Notes: a model not told the origin generated them from the sequence alone. A stretch of 64,000 nt of DNA from Auriscalpium vulgare (GCA_019915015.1 JAHBBC010000006.1:1736001-1800000); one strand, 5' to 3'. Counted from the first letter of the stretch, positions 25,557-37,288 are shown. Made by a program: numbers and translations.

Positions 25557-28063
25557 GCAAAGGCGCGACTGGCGGAACGATGACCTGCAGTTGAACAAGT
25601 GAGTCTATTCATCCGCTCACTGTACGAGGTTCTTACAGGATGTGCCAGCTGGACCCGACGAGAAGTCACTCCGAAGACCGTCCAGCCTCCTGGGAAACAA
25701 CGGCAAGCTCAACGCACCCCCTCACGATCTCGCTCTCCCGTCGAGTCGTACCGTTCGTATCGTTCAGACCACAGTCGGTCCAGGTCGCGGTCCCTATCTC
25801 CCAAGCGCAGACGCCGTGACTCCGGCACGGCTCAGAACAAAAGTCGCAGTCCTCAGCATCGCCGCAACGAACGAGAGAAGGCCAGATACTCCCAGTCGCC
25901 TGTGTCCTCTCCACATCGTGGCTCGTCTCCTGTCCGATCTTATTCGCCTCGTCGCATCCCTTCACCACGAAGATCGCCACGTTTGCGAGACGCTTCCCCA
26001 CGACAACAGCCCCCATCTCCAGGAAAGGCTGCTTCGCCCGCGAGGGACGAATCTCCTGGTGAACAAAGAGGTCGGAGCACTGAGAGAGCACGAACCGTGT
26101 CATCTCGGTCAAGCTCAACCTCCGGCAGGAGTCGCAGTCGCAGTATGAGTATGAGCCCCGCCGAACGCCCGAAGGCCTTACACCGTCTTCCTGAGACGAC
26201 GCCACTATCCACAGTCATGCCGCCACGACAGAACCAGCAGCGGAATCAGGGCAAGCTTCCTCCGCGAGACAATGGCTGGCCGAAACGCGAGCGCGGTACT
26301 GCAAATGGATCAGCAGAAGCACACCCTAGCGATCAGGCGGATGCGGCCGTTCTCATGCCCCCGCCTGCGCTACCAGCGTCTGTCGTGTCATCCCAGATCA
26401 CACCACAGTCTCCTGATATTCCCCGCGCATATTTCAACAAGCCTACGTTCAAGCCGATGGGGATCGCTAGCTCCGCTGTCAAGAGGTTTTTTCCTGGTGA
26501 CGACGACGATGCTGATCCCAGCCCCACCGCCTCATCTCCCGCTACTGTCCCTTCAAACTCTCGCATTCCTGCTTCTTATCCAGACGAGCACCCAGCATCA
26601 AATGGACAGGATACACGATACTTTGAACAGCTACCGACCCCTCCCAGTGGATATGGGCACCCGAATACCCAAGATTTGCGCTCAAAAGACTATGGTTCCT
26701 CTTTGTAAACCCGGAGCCTGTCGCCAGCTCGTGGCTCGTCCGATCATACATCCCATCCAGATGACGGCCGGAGAGAAATGTTGCACTCGACTCCAGCGCA
26801 TACGCGGGACTCTGACCGAGAGGAAGTTAGCCGACCGCACACTCCCACGAGGGGCGACCGGGACGAGCTTTATTCTATTGTCAGCCAGGTCGGTGAGGGC
26901 ACCTTCGGAAAAGTCTACAAGGCTCGCAATACCACGAACGGTCTGAACGTGGCACTCAAGCGCATCCGCATGGAAGCAGAGCGCGACGGCTTTCCTGTCA
27001 CCGCCATGCGGGAGATCAAACTCTTGCAGTCCCTGCGGCATGACAACGTCGTGCGGTTGTACGAGATGATGGTGTCGAACGGTGTGTTTGTTGCTGAAAC
27101 TGTTGGAAGTAGCGAACTAAGCCTTCGTAGGATCCGTGTACATGGTGTTCGAGTATATGGACCATGATCTGACAGGCATCTTGTCGCAAAGCGGATTCTC
27201 TTTCACCGATGCCCACCTCAAGTCCCTGTGCCGCCAGATGCTTGCCGGGCTTGCCTACCTCCACCACAAGGGGGTCATCCATCGCGACATCAAAGGATCA
27301 AACATCTTGCTGAACAACCGTGGGGAGCTCAAGTTGGCCGACTTTGGTCTCGCACGGTTCTACCAGAAGCGGCGGCGGAGCGACTATACCAACAGAGTCA
27401 TCACGTTGTGGTATCGACCGCCGGAGCTGTTGTTTGGCACGACTGTTTATGGGCCGGAGGTCGACATGTGGAGTGCAGGGTACGTGGCTTTTCTTAGTCT
27501 ACGTTTGATCAAGTATTGATAGTAGTCTGTACCCAGATGTATCATGCTGGAACTCTTCACGAAACGTCCGGTTTTCCAAGGCAACGACGAGATACACCAG
27601 CTCGAGTTCATATTCAAGATTCTTGGTACGCCGACGGCCGAGAGGTGGCCAAGCGTCGCGGAGCTGCCGTGGTATGAGCTCGTCAAGCCTAAGGAAGAAA
27701 TTCCAAACCACTTTCGCGAGATGTTTCGCAAGTGAGTCTATCAATAATCTAAAAACGGAGAATGGCATGCTCATCGAGCGTTCCCAAAAGATGGCTGTCG
27801 CCGGCGGCCCTTGACCTTGCAGATCAGCTGCTGGCCTTTGATCCGACACGGCGGGCTACTGCTGTGCAGGCCTTAGAAGCGGCATATTTCAAGGAGGAGA
27901 GCCCACCCGAGGCCATGCCTACAGGGTAAGCTGCTTTCGCTTCAGCGCTCGGCCATATTATAATCACGACGACTTTAGACTGGCCAACCTCGAAGGCGAG
28001 TGGCACGAACTTGAGACAAAGCGCGAGCGAGCGAAAAAGCGTAGACGGGACGGTGCACAGTAA
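24752..28063 (+). CDS. CTK1: CTK1 / CDK12-type RNA polymerase II CTD kinase with RS-rich N-terminus
   Basis: The ATG at 24752 (MNPFDSGPRSRNG) starts a low-complexity His/Asp/Arg-rich region, a homopolymeric tract, and a long Arg-Ser region (PSRSRSPVESYRSYRSDHSR). A CDK catalytic domain follows (about 26870-27960) with VGEGTFGKVYKA, HRDIKGSNILL, DFGLARFY and the PITAIRE-like helix PVTAMRE. The C-terminus is AKKRRRDGAQ. Ctk1/CDK12 phosphorylates Ser2 of the Pol II CTD during elongation. Introns in the kinase part are standard. In the N-terminal part, two in-frame stops (TGA 25592-25594, TAA 26706-26708) are avoided only with weak donors: introns 25590-25638 (GTTGAA) and 26695-26760 (GTTCCT). 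That exon structure is therefore uncertain; the kinase call is not. Confidence 0.85.
25519..25560 (+). repeat. CAG/AGC trinucleotide tract within CTK1
   Basis: Fourteen consecutive triplets of cag, with one caa interruption in the middle and another at the end. In the upstream reading frame it encodes poly-Ser, while the other two frames give poly-Gln and poly-Ala without stops. Such tracts change length readily. Confidence 0.85.
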
Positions 28064-28157
28064 TTCGTTATCAAGCATTGTGTAGCATTACAGTATCATC
28101 ACATTTTGCACTTCGACACACTCACAGACACTGACTCTGATATCTTACAATGTCATG

Positions 28158-29729
28158 TCATGCTTTTGCTGCAGCGGAGTTCACTAGCCCCTTCTCTACA
28201 AGGTGTTGCACCACCGTCTCGACCTGCCAAGCTAGTGTTATCCTGCAAGTTTTGATAATGACGGGAGTTGCTTACATGCGCTGCAGTCAGCCTGATCTGC
28301 ATGTCCCATCTCTTCGTGAAGAATCCACCCGTGTCCTCAGTGTCCTGGTTGACGTCTCCCAGACCACCAGCCTTGCCTTGAGCATCGTCTTCTTCCTTTG
28401 CCGCTTCGAACCAGATCAGTTTGTCCACCTGGTCAATGTGCCCCTTCAGCCGCCCCTGTTCAATCATCTTGCGCGCCATCGTCTCCGCGGCACCGGGTGT
28501 GAGATCCAGAAGTGCGCCCAGCCCCCTGAACGTGATATTATTGTATATCCGCGAGCATGCGAGCAGGTTGTGCTCTAGCACAGCACGGTCAAGGACCGTC
28601 GACGGACCGGTGCGTGTGCTGACGACTTCGGCGGAGCCGTCGTCGTCGTCGCCCTGCATGGCGGCGGCCAGCCGATCGTTCGCCGAGAGCGATACCTGCG
28701 CCAGCTGGTGTGGTTTGAGTATTTTCTCGAACTCCTTGACCTCGGCGGGGCGCAGGATCTGGTCGAGGAACATCTTCGAAAGGATGTTATAGGTCGGGAG
28801 CTCAGCAGTACGTTCGTCGCGGTACAAGGATGCAAGGATGCGTGAGCGGTTAGGTCCCGCGGGTGCGAGGACTGCGCATGTCACTGCAGCGGAGCTGGGA
28901 AGGCGTCCGCATTAGTGAGCACCATGCGTGCATAGATGGGGAGACGGAATCGTACAGCATGTGTCTCCTCTCATCCTCATCGATCTCACCAACAAAGCTG
29001 AGTTCATGATAACGCGCTGCTGCTTCCAAGAACTTTCTGCCGTAGTCGCTGATACGGGCTTGAGAGAGCTTATAGGCAAGGAGCGTCTCTTTGTCGGTCG
29101 TTGAGTGAATCAGGGAAGCCGCGCGGTTGTAGTATGTCTCGGCTTGTATCGAGTCTTCTTCCTCAAGAAGAAGTCGAACAATGCGAATATAAACTCGGAG
29201 CCTCTCCTCGTCTGTTGCTCTATCAAAATTGTCGATAAGAATCATCTCAAGAGCGCACTCGCGCCACAGGCGTACCGTTGGCTAGAGTCCAGAGTGATGC
29301 CCATGAGCACTCGTGCGGCGTCCGACCACTCCTCCTCATTCTCCAGCAAGTCCGCGAGTTGGAATTTGAACAGATTCACCTACGGAAATTCCTGAGCGAA
29401 AGCCTAAAGGCAGTGGCCACCGCACTTACCTGCTCCTCATAGCTCGCTAGTCGCGGCTGCACGATGTTCAGCACGTCTTCTAATATGCGCTTGCGGGTGT
29501 CTGTATTGACAACAGCGGGCCCGCCCAAATACTTAACAAGTTCAGATAGGACCTGTCGCCCGACGATGATGCCCGAGTCCTGGCTCATTAGGTGCTCGAT
29601 GACCGCGCGCGTGTCTTGAACGATGTGAGGAGCATCTGGATTCGAGTAGACATCCGAGAGAAGAGAGAGATAGGCGGTGCCTTTGTCTTTCTGGTTGAGA
29701 GTGCTCAGCAATGCGAGTTTCTGGTCCAT
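28158..29729 (-). CDS. CSN4: COP9 signalosome subunit 4 (PCI domain)
   Basis: The ATG at 29729 gives MDQKLALLSTLNQKDKGTAY. The protein is alpha-helical (TPR-like), with ISDYGRKFLEAAARYHELS and a C-terminal PCI/winged-helix domain (NILSKMFLDQIL; ITFRGLGALLDLTPGAAETM). The ending is TVVQHLVEKGLVNSAAAKA after a last intron that uses the second of two possible acceptors (ttggcag). These features match CSN4 rather than the proteasome Rpn5 paralogue. CSN4 is part of the COP9 signalosome, which removes NEDD8 from cullins and so tunes SCF ubiquitin ligases; in fungi it affects development and secondary metabolism. The gene converges on CTK1 (about 94 bp) and is divergent from the PUB-domain gene (106 bp between start codons). 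Confidence 0.9.
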
Positions 29730-29835
29730 GTCGACGAAGGAGTGCACGTAAGAGGTGGACGGTCCTGGCTGGACGCGTCGACGGCTTGACCAAAGCTTGA
29801 CCCACGACCACGATCGCAAACGATTTGACAACGCC

Positions 29836-30833
29836 ATGGACGTAGACTCCCCGTCGCCTTCGCCCACACACTCGTCTCCTCTCTTGTCTGCACAAGCACT
29901 GCCAGAAGTCCAGCAGCTGCCAGGGACGCTGGCCACTTCCCACCCTGCCTCACCGACTCGCAGCCCCTCGCCTGGCACCGCACGCCAAGCAAGGCTTGCA
30001 GCCCTTGAACGCCGCATTGCCGCCTCAGCTGCATCTGAGCCAGTTGCTGGTGATGACTCGTCGTATCAGCCATTCGACGAGCACTATGCAATGCGCATCG
30101 AGTTCCGCCGCCTCGTTGAACCAGGCATCATGCGGCCCAATTCCAAGGAAGTGGCCATGTCATCCTTGCGCGTAATGTCGCACCCCAGCAGTCCGAGAGT
30201 CTCCTCATTGCTCATGCGTGCCTCCTTCATTGGCATCCTATAGACTCTATCTATGATTGCTGAGAATCTCATCCGTGAGCCGGATAATGCCAAGTTCCGC
30301 CAGTTCAAGCCGACGAATAGCATCATCAAGCGTGATCTCGTCGATCCGAAGGGAGCCTTAGAATATGCCGTTGCCGTCAGTAGCATTAACTTGTGGCTTG
30401 GTGCTGTATCTAACCCGCTGGTGCAGCTTGGATTCCGTCCACAGGTAGGCTTTACTGGCAGCCGTGATCCCATCGCGCATGAAATCAGGCTTCTGACAGG
30501 TTGACCGGTTTCAACCTCTGTACGTCTTCAACACCAAGTATTGGACCGATTTGAAGGTCGGCGCGTCTGTACTCCAAGAGGCGATGGCGGTAGAGTTGGA
30601 GAAGCAGCAACGGGAAGAGGCCAGCAAAAAGTCCAGGAAGGCTGAAGAGGAGCTTCGAGTACAGAAGGTCGGCGGCGGAAAACTGGACTACTCGCGGAGA
30701 CATTGACCTCGTGGCTTAGGTGAAGGACGCATTCATGGATGACCGCAAGAGCAAGCAGCTCCGTGACCAGCGCGAGCGCGCGGCAGCAGAAGCCAAACGG
30801 CGAAACCAGCAGCAAGAAGCAGATGACCGTTGA
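29836..30833 (+). CDS. PUB/PUG-domain protein with C-terminal coiled coil
   Basis: The ATG at 29836 begins MDVDSPSPSPTHSSPLL. After a Ser/Pro-rich start and a helix (RQARLAALERRIAAS) comes a PUB domain: AENLIREPDNAKFRQFKPTN, then GALEYAVALGFRPQ and FQPLYVFNTKYW. The C-terminal third is strongly charged and should form a coiled coil (EAMAVELEKQQREEASKK; KSKQLRDQRERAAAEAKRR). PUB domains bind the C-terminus of the AAA ATPase p97/Cdc48, so a role as a Cdc48 cofactor is likely by family. The exact orthologue (UBXN6-like without a visible UBX domain, or PNGase-related) is not clear. No transglutaminase or UBX core was seen. Four or five short introns are required. Confidence 0.75.
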
Positions 30834-30980
30834 CGCCCCCCCATTCTAAATCTCATCTACCTCACGCCTTTGATATCGCATAAAGATAGCATTGCATGTG
30901 ACGAATGTATGTATAGCATAGATAGATGTAGCGCAAAGGAAGGTCGAGTGTAAGGAGTGCAAACTGTACCTGTACAGTAT

Positions 30981-33900
30981 TCACGCAAACGGATACTTTG
31001 CCTTATCGAGCTTGGCGATAGGGCGAGAGCTTTGCATTGAGGGAACAGGAGGAATGGGTGGAAGTGGGAACTCCGCCAACGTGCTCATGGTGATCCGGGT
31101 TGGACCTTCCGGGGCTGCAGCACAGAATATGAGACAGCATCAACGGCCAAGACAGCGAACTACTCACAACCAGAGGCGTCAAAAAGCTTCGCTTTCTCGA
31201 GAACAATGCTGTCTCTGGGCCGGATGGCCGGTTTGTGGCCCGAATGCGAACCCGAACGTGGGGGGCGCTCGTCCTCAGGCGATACAGATGAGTCTCTCAC
31301 TCGGCCAACAGGCCTGCGACTGGGTTGTGTGTTCGAGCGTTGCAGCGCAGCTGAGTGCGAGCGCTCTTTCGAAGGAGACAAAGTGGGGATGAAAGAAGAA
31401 ACAGGCCGAGGAGGAGCGGCGTCCCTCGGGTGCGACGGTAAGCCCATTCGGCGGATTGGAGACGCAACAGGTGGGCCTTCTGCGACATACACCGATGGCG
31501 AGCGCGCACTTGAGTGCACGGACGGCGGTCGAGCGCTGACTGTGCCGGATCGGGAGCGCGTTCGCACTATTGGAGCCGGCGGGGGCAAGGAGTCAATGTG
31601 AATGGAAGGCCGCAGTATTGAAGGCCTTGGCTTCGTCTCAGCTTCGACGATGCGGTCAGAGTGTACGATGTTGTGAATAACGTGGTCCTTATGCGGCGGG
31701 CGTGTACGAGTGGATTGGGGAGGTGACACAAACCCCACGCTTGTCGAAGGCCACAGTTCAAAGTGAGGGTACACCGGCGGGTCTTAAGTTATGGCGTCAG
31801 CAAGTCTGCCAGCGATGGCACCTTCATTCAACTCACAGAGATCAAAGGCAGGGTAGAGAGCCGGGAGCCGGACCGAGAGGATCTCCTGCTGGTTCTCTTG
31901 CTTCGTCGAAGTCCCAGAGCGATAGATGTCGAAATACGGGTACACAGCAGGATCTGATGATGTTGAGATGAGCCAGAACTCGCGAAGCGTAACAAAATGT
32001 CACCCACATATGTCGACGAATGGGTACTTCGGGGCCAGTATGCTCGGGTAGGTCCTCCAGAATCCTTGCACCTCTCCGTTACAGACTTCTCCGGGATAGA
32101 TCTCAAAGAAGGGATAAACAGCTGGGACTACGAAAAGTTTTTGTCAACACTAGGATTGCATCTGAGGGCATACGACTTACATAGACAGAAGGATGGATAG
32201 GCAGGCTGCAGCCGTGTGGACAGCGCGACGCACTGGTCTTCGACAAGCTGTGGGGTGACTCCGGGGTAAAGATTGAATGCTGGATAGACAGCTGGGTCTC
32301 GAGGAACGTCAGTTTGGCGAAATCTACGCACGAAATGAACACTTACAGATATTAAATACAGGATAATATACTGCCGCATGAGTATAGACGGATCGTGAAC
32401 TGTCGGGGCCGTGGCCAGGTGCAACGGCTGCTGTATAGAGATCAATGGATGGGTAGATGTCGAGAGCAGGATATACAGAGGGATCTGCAAGGTCACGTGT
32501 TCAGAAATTTTCAAGATCATAGGCGGACAACCTACAGATTTCGAAGGCCGGGTACACAGCTGCCAGACGGACCGCCTTCGATAAATAATAATCGCTGTCA
32601 TCGAAGATCTTGCCTGCGGAGTCTGAGAGCACTCAGAACGCCGCCCAGATTTAGAAAAAAATCTGCTTACAGATATCCAACAGCAGGTTGCCATCCTGAG
32701 CTTGCGTGCGAGACTCGTCAGATACCGAAGGGTAGATCACCAAGAACGGGTACACCGAACGATCTGCAATCGTGTAAAGAAATGCCAGATGCAGCAGAAA
32801 GACTGTCGTGCTCACATATCTCAAGATCAGGATATGCACTCTTCAGATGTACAGACACGGGAGTGTGCCAGTCCTTGACCAACACAACATGGCCAGGAAA
32901 AATCTCGAAGTCGGGATACTGGACAGGGTCTGCGAATGGACAAATCAACTATGATCCACTCAACAGCTAGTTTCTGACTTACACAAAGAAATGCGTGGAT
33001 ATAACGCCGGCAGTCGGATAGAACGCGGTTCTTCGTGCCGCTCGGCTGCAATCAGATTGCCAGGGTAGATCTCAAAGTCGGGATAAACAGCGGGATCTAC
33101 AAAGTCCACATCAGATATAATGCCCGCATGGATGGCCAAGCATGCTCACAGAGGTTGATGGCAGGGTAGACAGCAGGTAAATGTACTGACTGAGGTTCCT
33201 CGTGATGCCAAGCGACGCATACATGACCAGGGTATATCTCAAAGTGAGGGTACGCGACCGGGTCTGTAGTGATCATCAACAAAACTAAACAATGTCAGCT
33301 GTAAGACCTGCGCTTACAGATGTTGAGCGTTGGATAAGCCCTGGCGAGTCCCTGTGCCGCTGCCGAGGCTACCGCAGGGTACAAATCAAAGAATGGATAG
33401 CCCTGTGATGGTACTGGAGCTCTTGCTCGTACGAGTGTGACTGAAGCACGCTGTTCGGCAGGCACGAAAAACGGCCAAACGAGCGAAGATGACGCAGACA
33501 TGTCGGGTCTGAATCGTGGATAAACGAGCGAAGATGGGGCAGCGCTGTCAGGCCGGAGTCGCGGATAGACGAACTGCGACACTTGTGTTGCTGGCGTGAA
33601 GTACGGGAAAACGTGCCCTGACTCGTTGGATGCATGTCTGGCGTCCACAAACGGATAGACCCAACCGAACACCTCAGACGAGGGAGACGGCCCTGGGCTG
33701 AATGCCATGCGGTGAGCAAGGTGGATTGACGGCGGGCGTGTAACCGACACAGGCGACGGAGGATACGACGACGGGGCACCCCAACTCGTGGCAGTTGTCG
33801 GTGTCGGTGGTGCATCCTCGACAAGGCGAAATGCAATATCAGGAGAAGGGAGCCTTGAGATGCTTGACGCAAGGGATACGGCATCGTCATCGGGGCCCCA

Positions 33901-35371
33901 CGACGTCGCTGTCGACGGGCTGAGGAGTACAGAGCCCTCCATCCGGCGGTCTAAATGCACAGAGTGCAAAGACGGCGCACGCGCCCACCACAACGGCTCG
34001 TCCAAACCTTCGTAACCATCTGAACCCGGGCCCCACGAGGTAGCGGTGGTCGGGCTCAACAGGACCGACCCCTCCAACCGGCGGTCAAGGTGCACGGAGT
34101 CCACACGGGATGACGGCAGAGGAGATGCGACGCTGTCATAGTCTCCTGGACCGAGAGAAGAAACAGACCAAGTGAAATCGTCCAGGTTGAACTCGACTTC
34201 CTCGCTCGTCTCCGGTGCCGCCGCGATCTCCGGCAACGCCATGGTGTTGGGCATGTGCACAGGGTCCAGGCTGGTTTGCCCGGTCGCGGCCATGGGAGTC
34301 GGCGCGACTGACGAGCTTGCGCGCCATGACTTGACGCGGATCTCCAGATCGTTCTTGGCCGTCTTTGGCTCGTCCTCTTGCTCGATCGGAGGAAGCGGCA
34401 CAATCGCACTGGGCTCTTCGAGGGCATTGACGACGTTAACAAGCCCGGACCCGACGGACGTAGTGTCCAGTTTGTCAAGTAAGGACAATTTTCGAGGCAC
34501 ATGGCGATGAAGGGCCGGTCGGCTCCTGTTTGCAGGCGCCTGCATGATGTCTGAGCGGTCGTCACCAAGCGGTTCATCGTGGATACTCGTCTTGCTATCG
34601 CCCCTCCAGTGCGACATGGAAGGCGGTCCAGACGGAATACCGTCGGCAGCCCTCCGATCCGACATCAACCATGCTTCGTACCAGCGTGCCTTGTTGAGAT
34701 CAATGTCGAACTCCACGCGTCCACATATCGGTAGCTGAAGGGGGGAGGGGGTAGGAGATCGTGCTTCGAAGAGATGGCCCCACAGCACAGACCAGGTTTC
34801 GTCGGAGATCCGCGGCGTCATTGTGATGCCTTGCTCATTCACTTGCAGGTAGAGGCAAAGCCCTACGGTGCTCGGAAAGTTGAACTCGCGGGCAATTGCA
34901 GTCAATTGACCGTACATCTGATACAAATTATTGGGCAAAAGTCGGGAACGAAAAGGCGATAGGATTACGCACCGTGGGGAGCAGCGGCATCAGTATGCCC
35001 TGGGACACACGACTGGCAGGTCCAGAGCCCAAAGTGTGCCCGAGGTTTCCATGCGTCCTTGACAGTGATGGGGGCGGAATGACAACGACAAGCCATCTCG
35101 TCTGTCGTGGGTTGCGATCACGTATGTCGCGCAACGGCGTGTTGTGGTACGACAGTGTTGACGTGCGACGAGCAAGAGGCACCGGGGCGAAAGGTGTGGT
35201 CTCTGGTTCCAGAGGAGCATGTACGAACGGAAAGGCCGGCCCTGACTGCGTGTGGATCTGGCTGGGACCAGGAAAGTCCGTGTCTGTTTCCGGAGGAGTG
35301 GGAAGCTGGGATGGACGATACACCTCTGCAGGGGAAGGTTTATGGAAGGGGGATGCAGTCAGATGCGACAT
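30981..35371 (-). CDS. Unrecognised large protein with tandem YP-module exons
   Basis: The ATG at 35371 (MSHLTASPFHKPSP) is used because the upstream in-frame start is a TTG. Exon 1 (34973-35371) and exon 2 (33318-34917) encode a conserved-looking N-terminal block (MYGQLTAIAREFNFPSTVGL; GITMTPRISDETWSVLWGHL). A long Ser/Pro region follows with a duplicated unit (SVHLDRRLEGSVLLSP / SVHLDRRMEGSVLLSP), then degenerate motifs such as VYPRFRP and VWPFFVP. Nine small exons (31837-33263) follow, each adding a YPxxYPxFEIYPG-type module. A 615-bp Pro/Arg-rich exon (31168-31782) and a last exon ending DKAKYPFA complete it. All junctions from exon 2 onward are phase 1. No signal peptide, TM segment or known domain was found; function is unknown. 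About 1,230 aa in total. Confidence 0.7.
31837..33263 (-). repeat. Array of nine phase-symmetric tandem exons encoding YP modules
   Basis: In transcription order the exons are 33150-33263, 32983-33096, 32816-32929, 32671-32763, 32536-32613, 32347-32484, 32181-32297, 32008-32127 and 31837-31953. Lengths are 114, 114, 114, 93, 78, 138, 117, 120 and 117 bp, all multiples of three. The introns between and around them are 49-57 bp. Most exons start inside a Tyr codon and read (T)AT/AC-CCN, giving YP, then VYPxFEIYPG; one (32536-32613) starts Cys-Lys and one (32008-32127) starts Phe-Pro. Every exon ends in the split T of Tyr after an I/L. Splicing therefore recreates YP at most junctions, and skipping any exon keeps the frame. 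Confidence 0.85.
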
Positions 35372-35843
35372 GGCGCAAGACGGTCCGTACTTGAGGGGGA
35401 TGGTGTGGAAAAGAGTGGACGTTGAAACACCTGGCAATGTCTAGCACTGAGGTCTAGGAAAATGGGGTGGGGGAGGGGGGGGGGCGAGTCGACTCGCGGG
35501 CGAGGGGGTGGTGGTCAATAGATAGAAGAGCCTGTGCCTGTGCATGCAAGGTCGGTATGTATGTGAATGATGAATCAAAGATGGTTGCTCACGGGTGGAG
35601 GATGATATTGCCTGGACGCGTGAGAGTTCCTGGCGGGCTCGAGGGTGCGCTGCGAGGCCTAGGGAACGGCCGTGTCTGTCCACGCCGGGTGGGAGAGCAA
35701 GAAAGAGTCGCGCTGCCAGTGCCGGCGCTGGCAACGGGAGCACTCGCACCCGTTGCCAGCAGATCTGGATCTTCAGCGCTTCAAGTACTTGGCCACATCG
35801 CCGTTCGCCGCTTCTCCGTCCCGTACAGTACTCGCCACCAGCC
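35372..35843. other. Divergent intergenic region between YP-module gene and BAH-PHD gene
   Basis: About 470 bp with a G-rich run near 35465-35490 and several palindromic CG-rich patches. Short frames on both strands look like chance. No TATA is evident. Confidence 0.4.
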
Positions 35844-36922
35844 ATGCCCCGCCGCGCTCGCGCTCGCCTCACACTCCAGAGGAAGAAGAAATCTCAAAAC
35901 CCTCAGCCCAGGCGCATGGATATCGCCGAACAAAAATGGAACGCACTCAATGAGCTCCCACACTGCACCCGTGACAGTTTCGCTGGCCACATCCCTGTAC
36001 TCAGCTCACTTCAGCTTTATCCAGTTGCCAACGATAGGTACGGCGATGTGATCTTCAAGGAAGGCGAAACGTAAGTTGTTGCCATAAACTGAGTCACTGC
36101 AGGGCCAGTGCTCATGCTGTAGCCAGGGCTCTTGTTTGGCCGAACACATTGGCCCTCGGAGTGGAGTCACCCCAGTGTGAAGATCTCTGGGTAGCAAACA
36201 TCGTGTCCATCAGAGGGGCCTCTCAATTTGAAGATGTGGGCTGACTCGTCGCTCTGCATATATATGTCCTCACCATGGCTTGCAGGTTTGGGTGCAAGTT
36301 CAGTGGTATTACTCAGGAAGACATATTCAAGACCATCGCCAGATGTAAGAATTTTCTACTAAGCATGACATAGCAACTTCTGCTGAGTTGTGAACAGGGA
36401 AGATCCGAAGTACAGCTTTGGCAGCCTTGAGCTATGTCTATCTGATCATTATGATATCATTCCTTTTGAATGCCTTTACGGTAAGAATATCCAAACAAGT
36501 TGTTCCGCAAGTCCCAACATACTGACAGTTCAGGACCAGGCAAGACTGTTGTTTTGGAGTACAAAGAAAATAAACAGACAGATCACAAATACATTGACGA
36601 GAACAAATTCTACACCCGTTCTTTCCTGTATCATTCCAGCACAAAGGAATTAACTGTGAGTGTTGTCAGTTTGCATTGATACACACTTTTCATGATGCTG
36701 AGTGCCATGGTGTTTATATAGCCTCCTTTATATCATCCAGACTGGCCCCTGAAATTATGCCTCTGTGGAAAATTTTACAACCCGGATGGGCCGGACCCGA
36801 TGCATTTCTGTCCACAGCCAGGGTGCTGTACATGGTACCATGCAGAGTGTCTGGTCTCGGGTGAAGCACCTGGACCTTACATACTCAACTGCACACCATA
36901 TGAACATGGTTCCCAATAGTGG

Positions 36923-36930
36923 TGGACGGG
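36923..36930. repeat. Left 8-bp target site duplication (tggacggg)
   Basis: It directly precedes the left inverted repeat and is identical to 43792-43799 after the right inverted repeat. Confidence 0.9.
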
Positions 36931-36962
36931 AGGACCCCCGTAACTCACGCCAGGGGTATGAT
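36931..36962 (+). repeat. Left terminal inverted repeat
   Basis: 32 bp beginning aggacccccgtaactca; it matches the reverse complement of 43760-43791 except at position 18 (c versus t). Confidence 0.92.
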
Positions 36963-36970
36963 TTTCGCAC

Positions 36971-37106
36971 GGTAGCTAGACGGCGCTTTGCGCCGGAAGC
37001 TCTGAGGGGTCTGAGGTAGCTGGGGGCTAGAATTTGGGGCAAAAGTATGATCCTGATGGTGGTAGTTAGGGGCGCGGTGAACCGATGTCTGATCACAGAG
37101 GTAGTT
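36971..37106 (+). repeat. Subterminal GGTAGYT motifs, left end (x4)
   Basis: Copies of ggtagct/ggtagtt start at 36971, 37015, 37061 and 37100. Three copies in the same orientation start at 43663, 43702 and 43738 near the right end. Subterminal repeats of this kind are often transposase-binding sites, but binding is not shown. Confidence 0.6.
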
Positions 37107-37288
37107 GGACTAAGTACTGGCGGCAGAAGATTTTGACCCCATAATTACCGGTATAATTCGTACAAGTTGAGACATTAGGTAGAAATTTACGTGGCCTGCT
37201 GCGTACGACATTCTACGACAACGCCTCGGACCGAACCTGCTTCTTCTGTGCAGCGCATCACCCTCGCAGCCATCCCGGCATCGTGCCA

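Noticed and set aside
31837..33263. CRISPR-like regular spacing of about 167 bp
   Set aside because: The units are imperfect, coding, and separated by canonical introns in a eukaryotic gene. There are no short identical direct repeats with unique spacers.
36290..36922. BAH and PHD exons as part of the transposon cargo
   Set aside because: They lie outside the inverted repeat and the 8-bp duplication, so they belong to the target gene.
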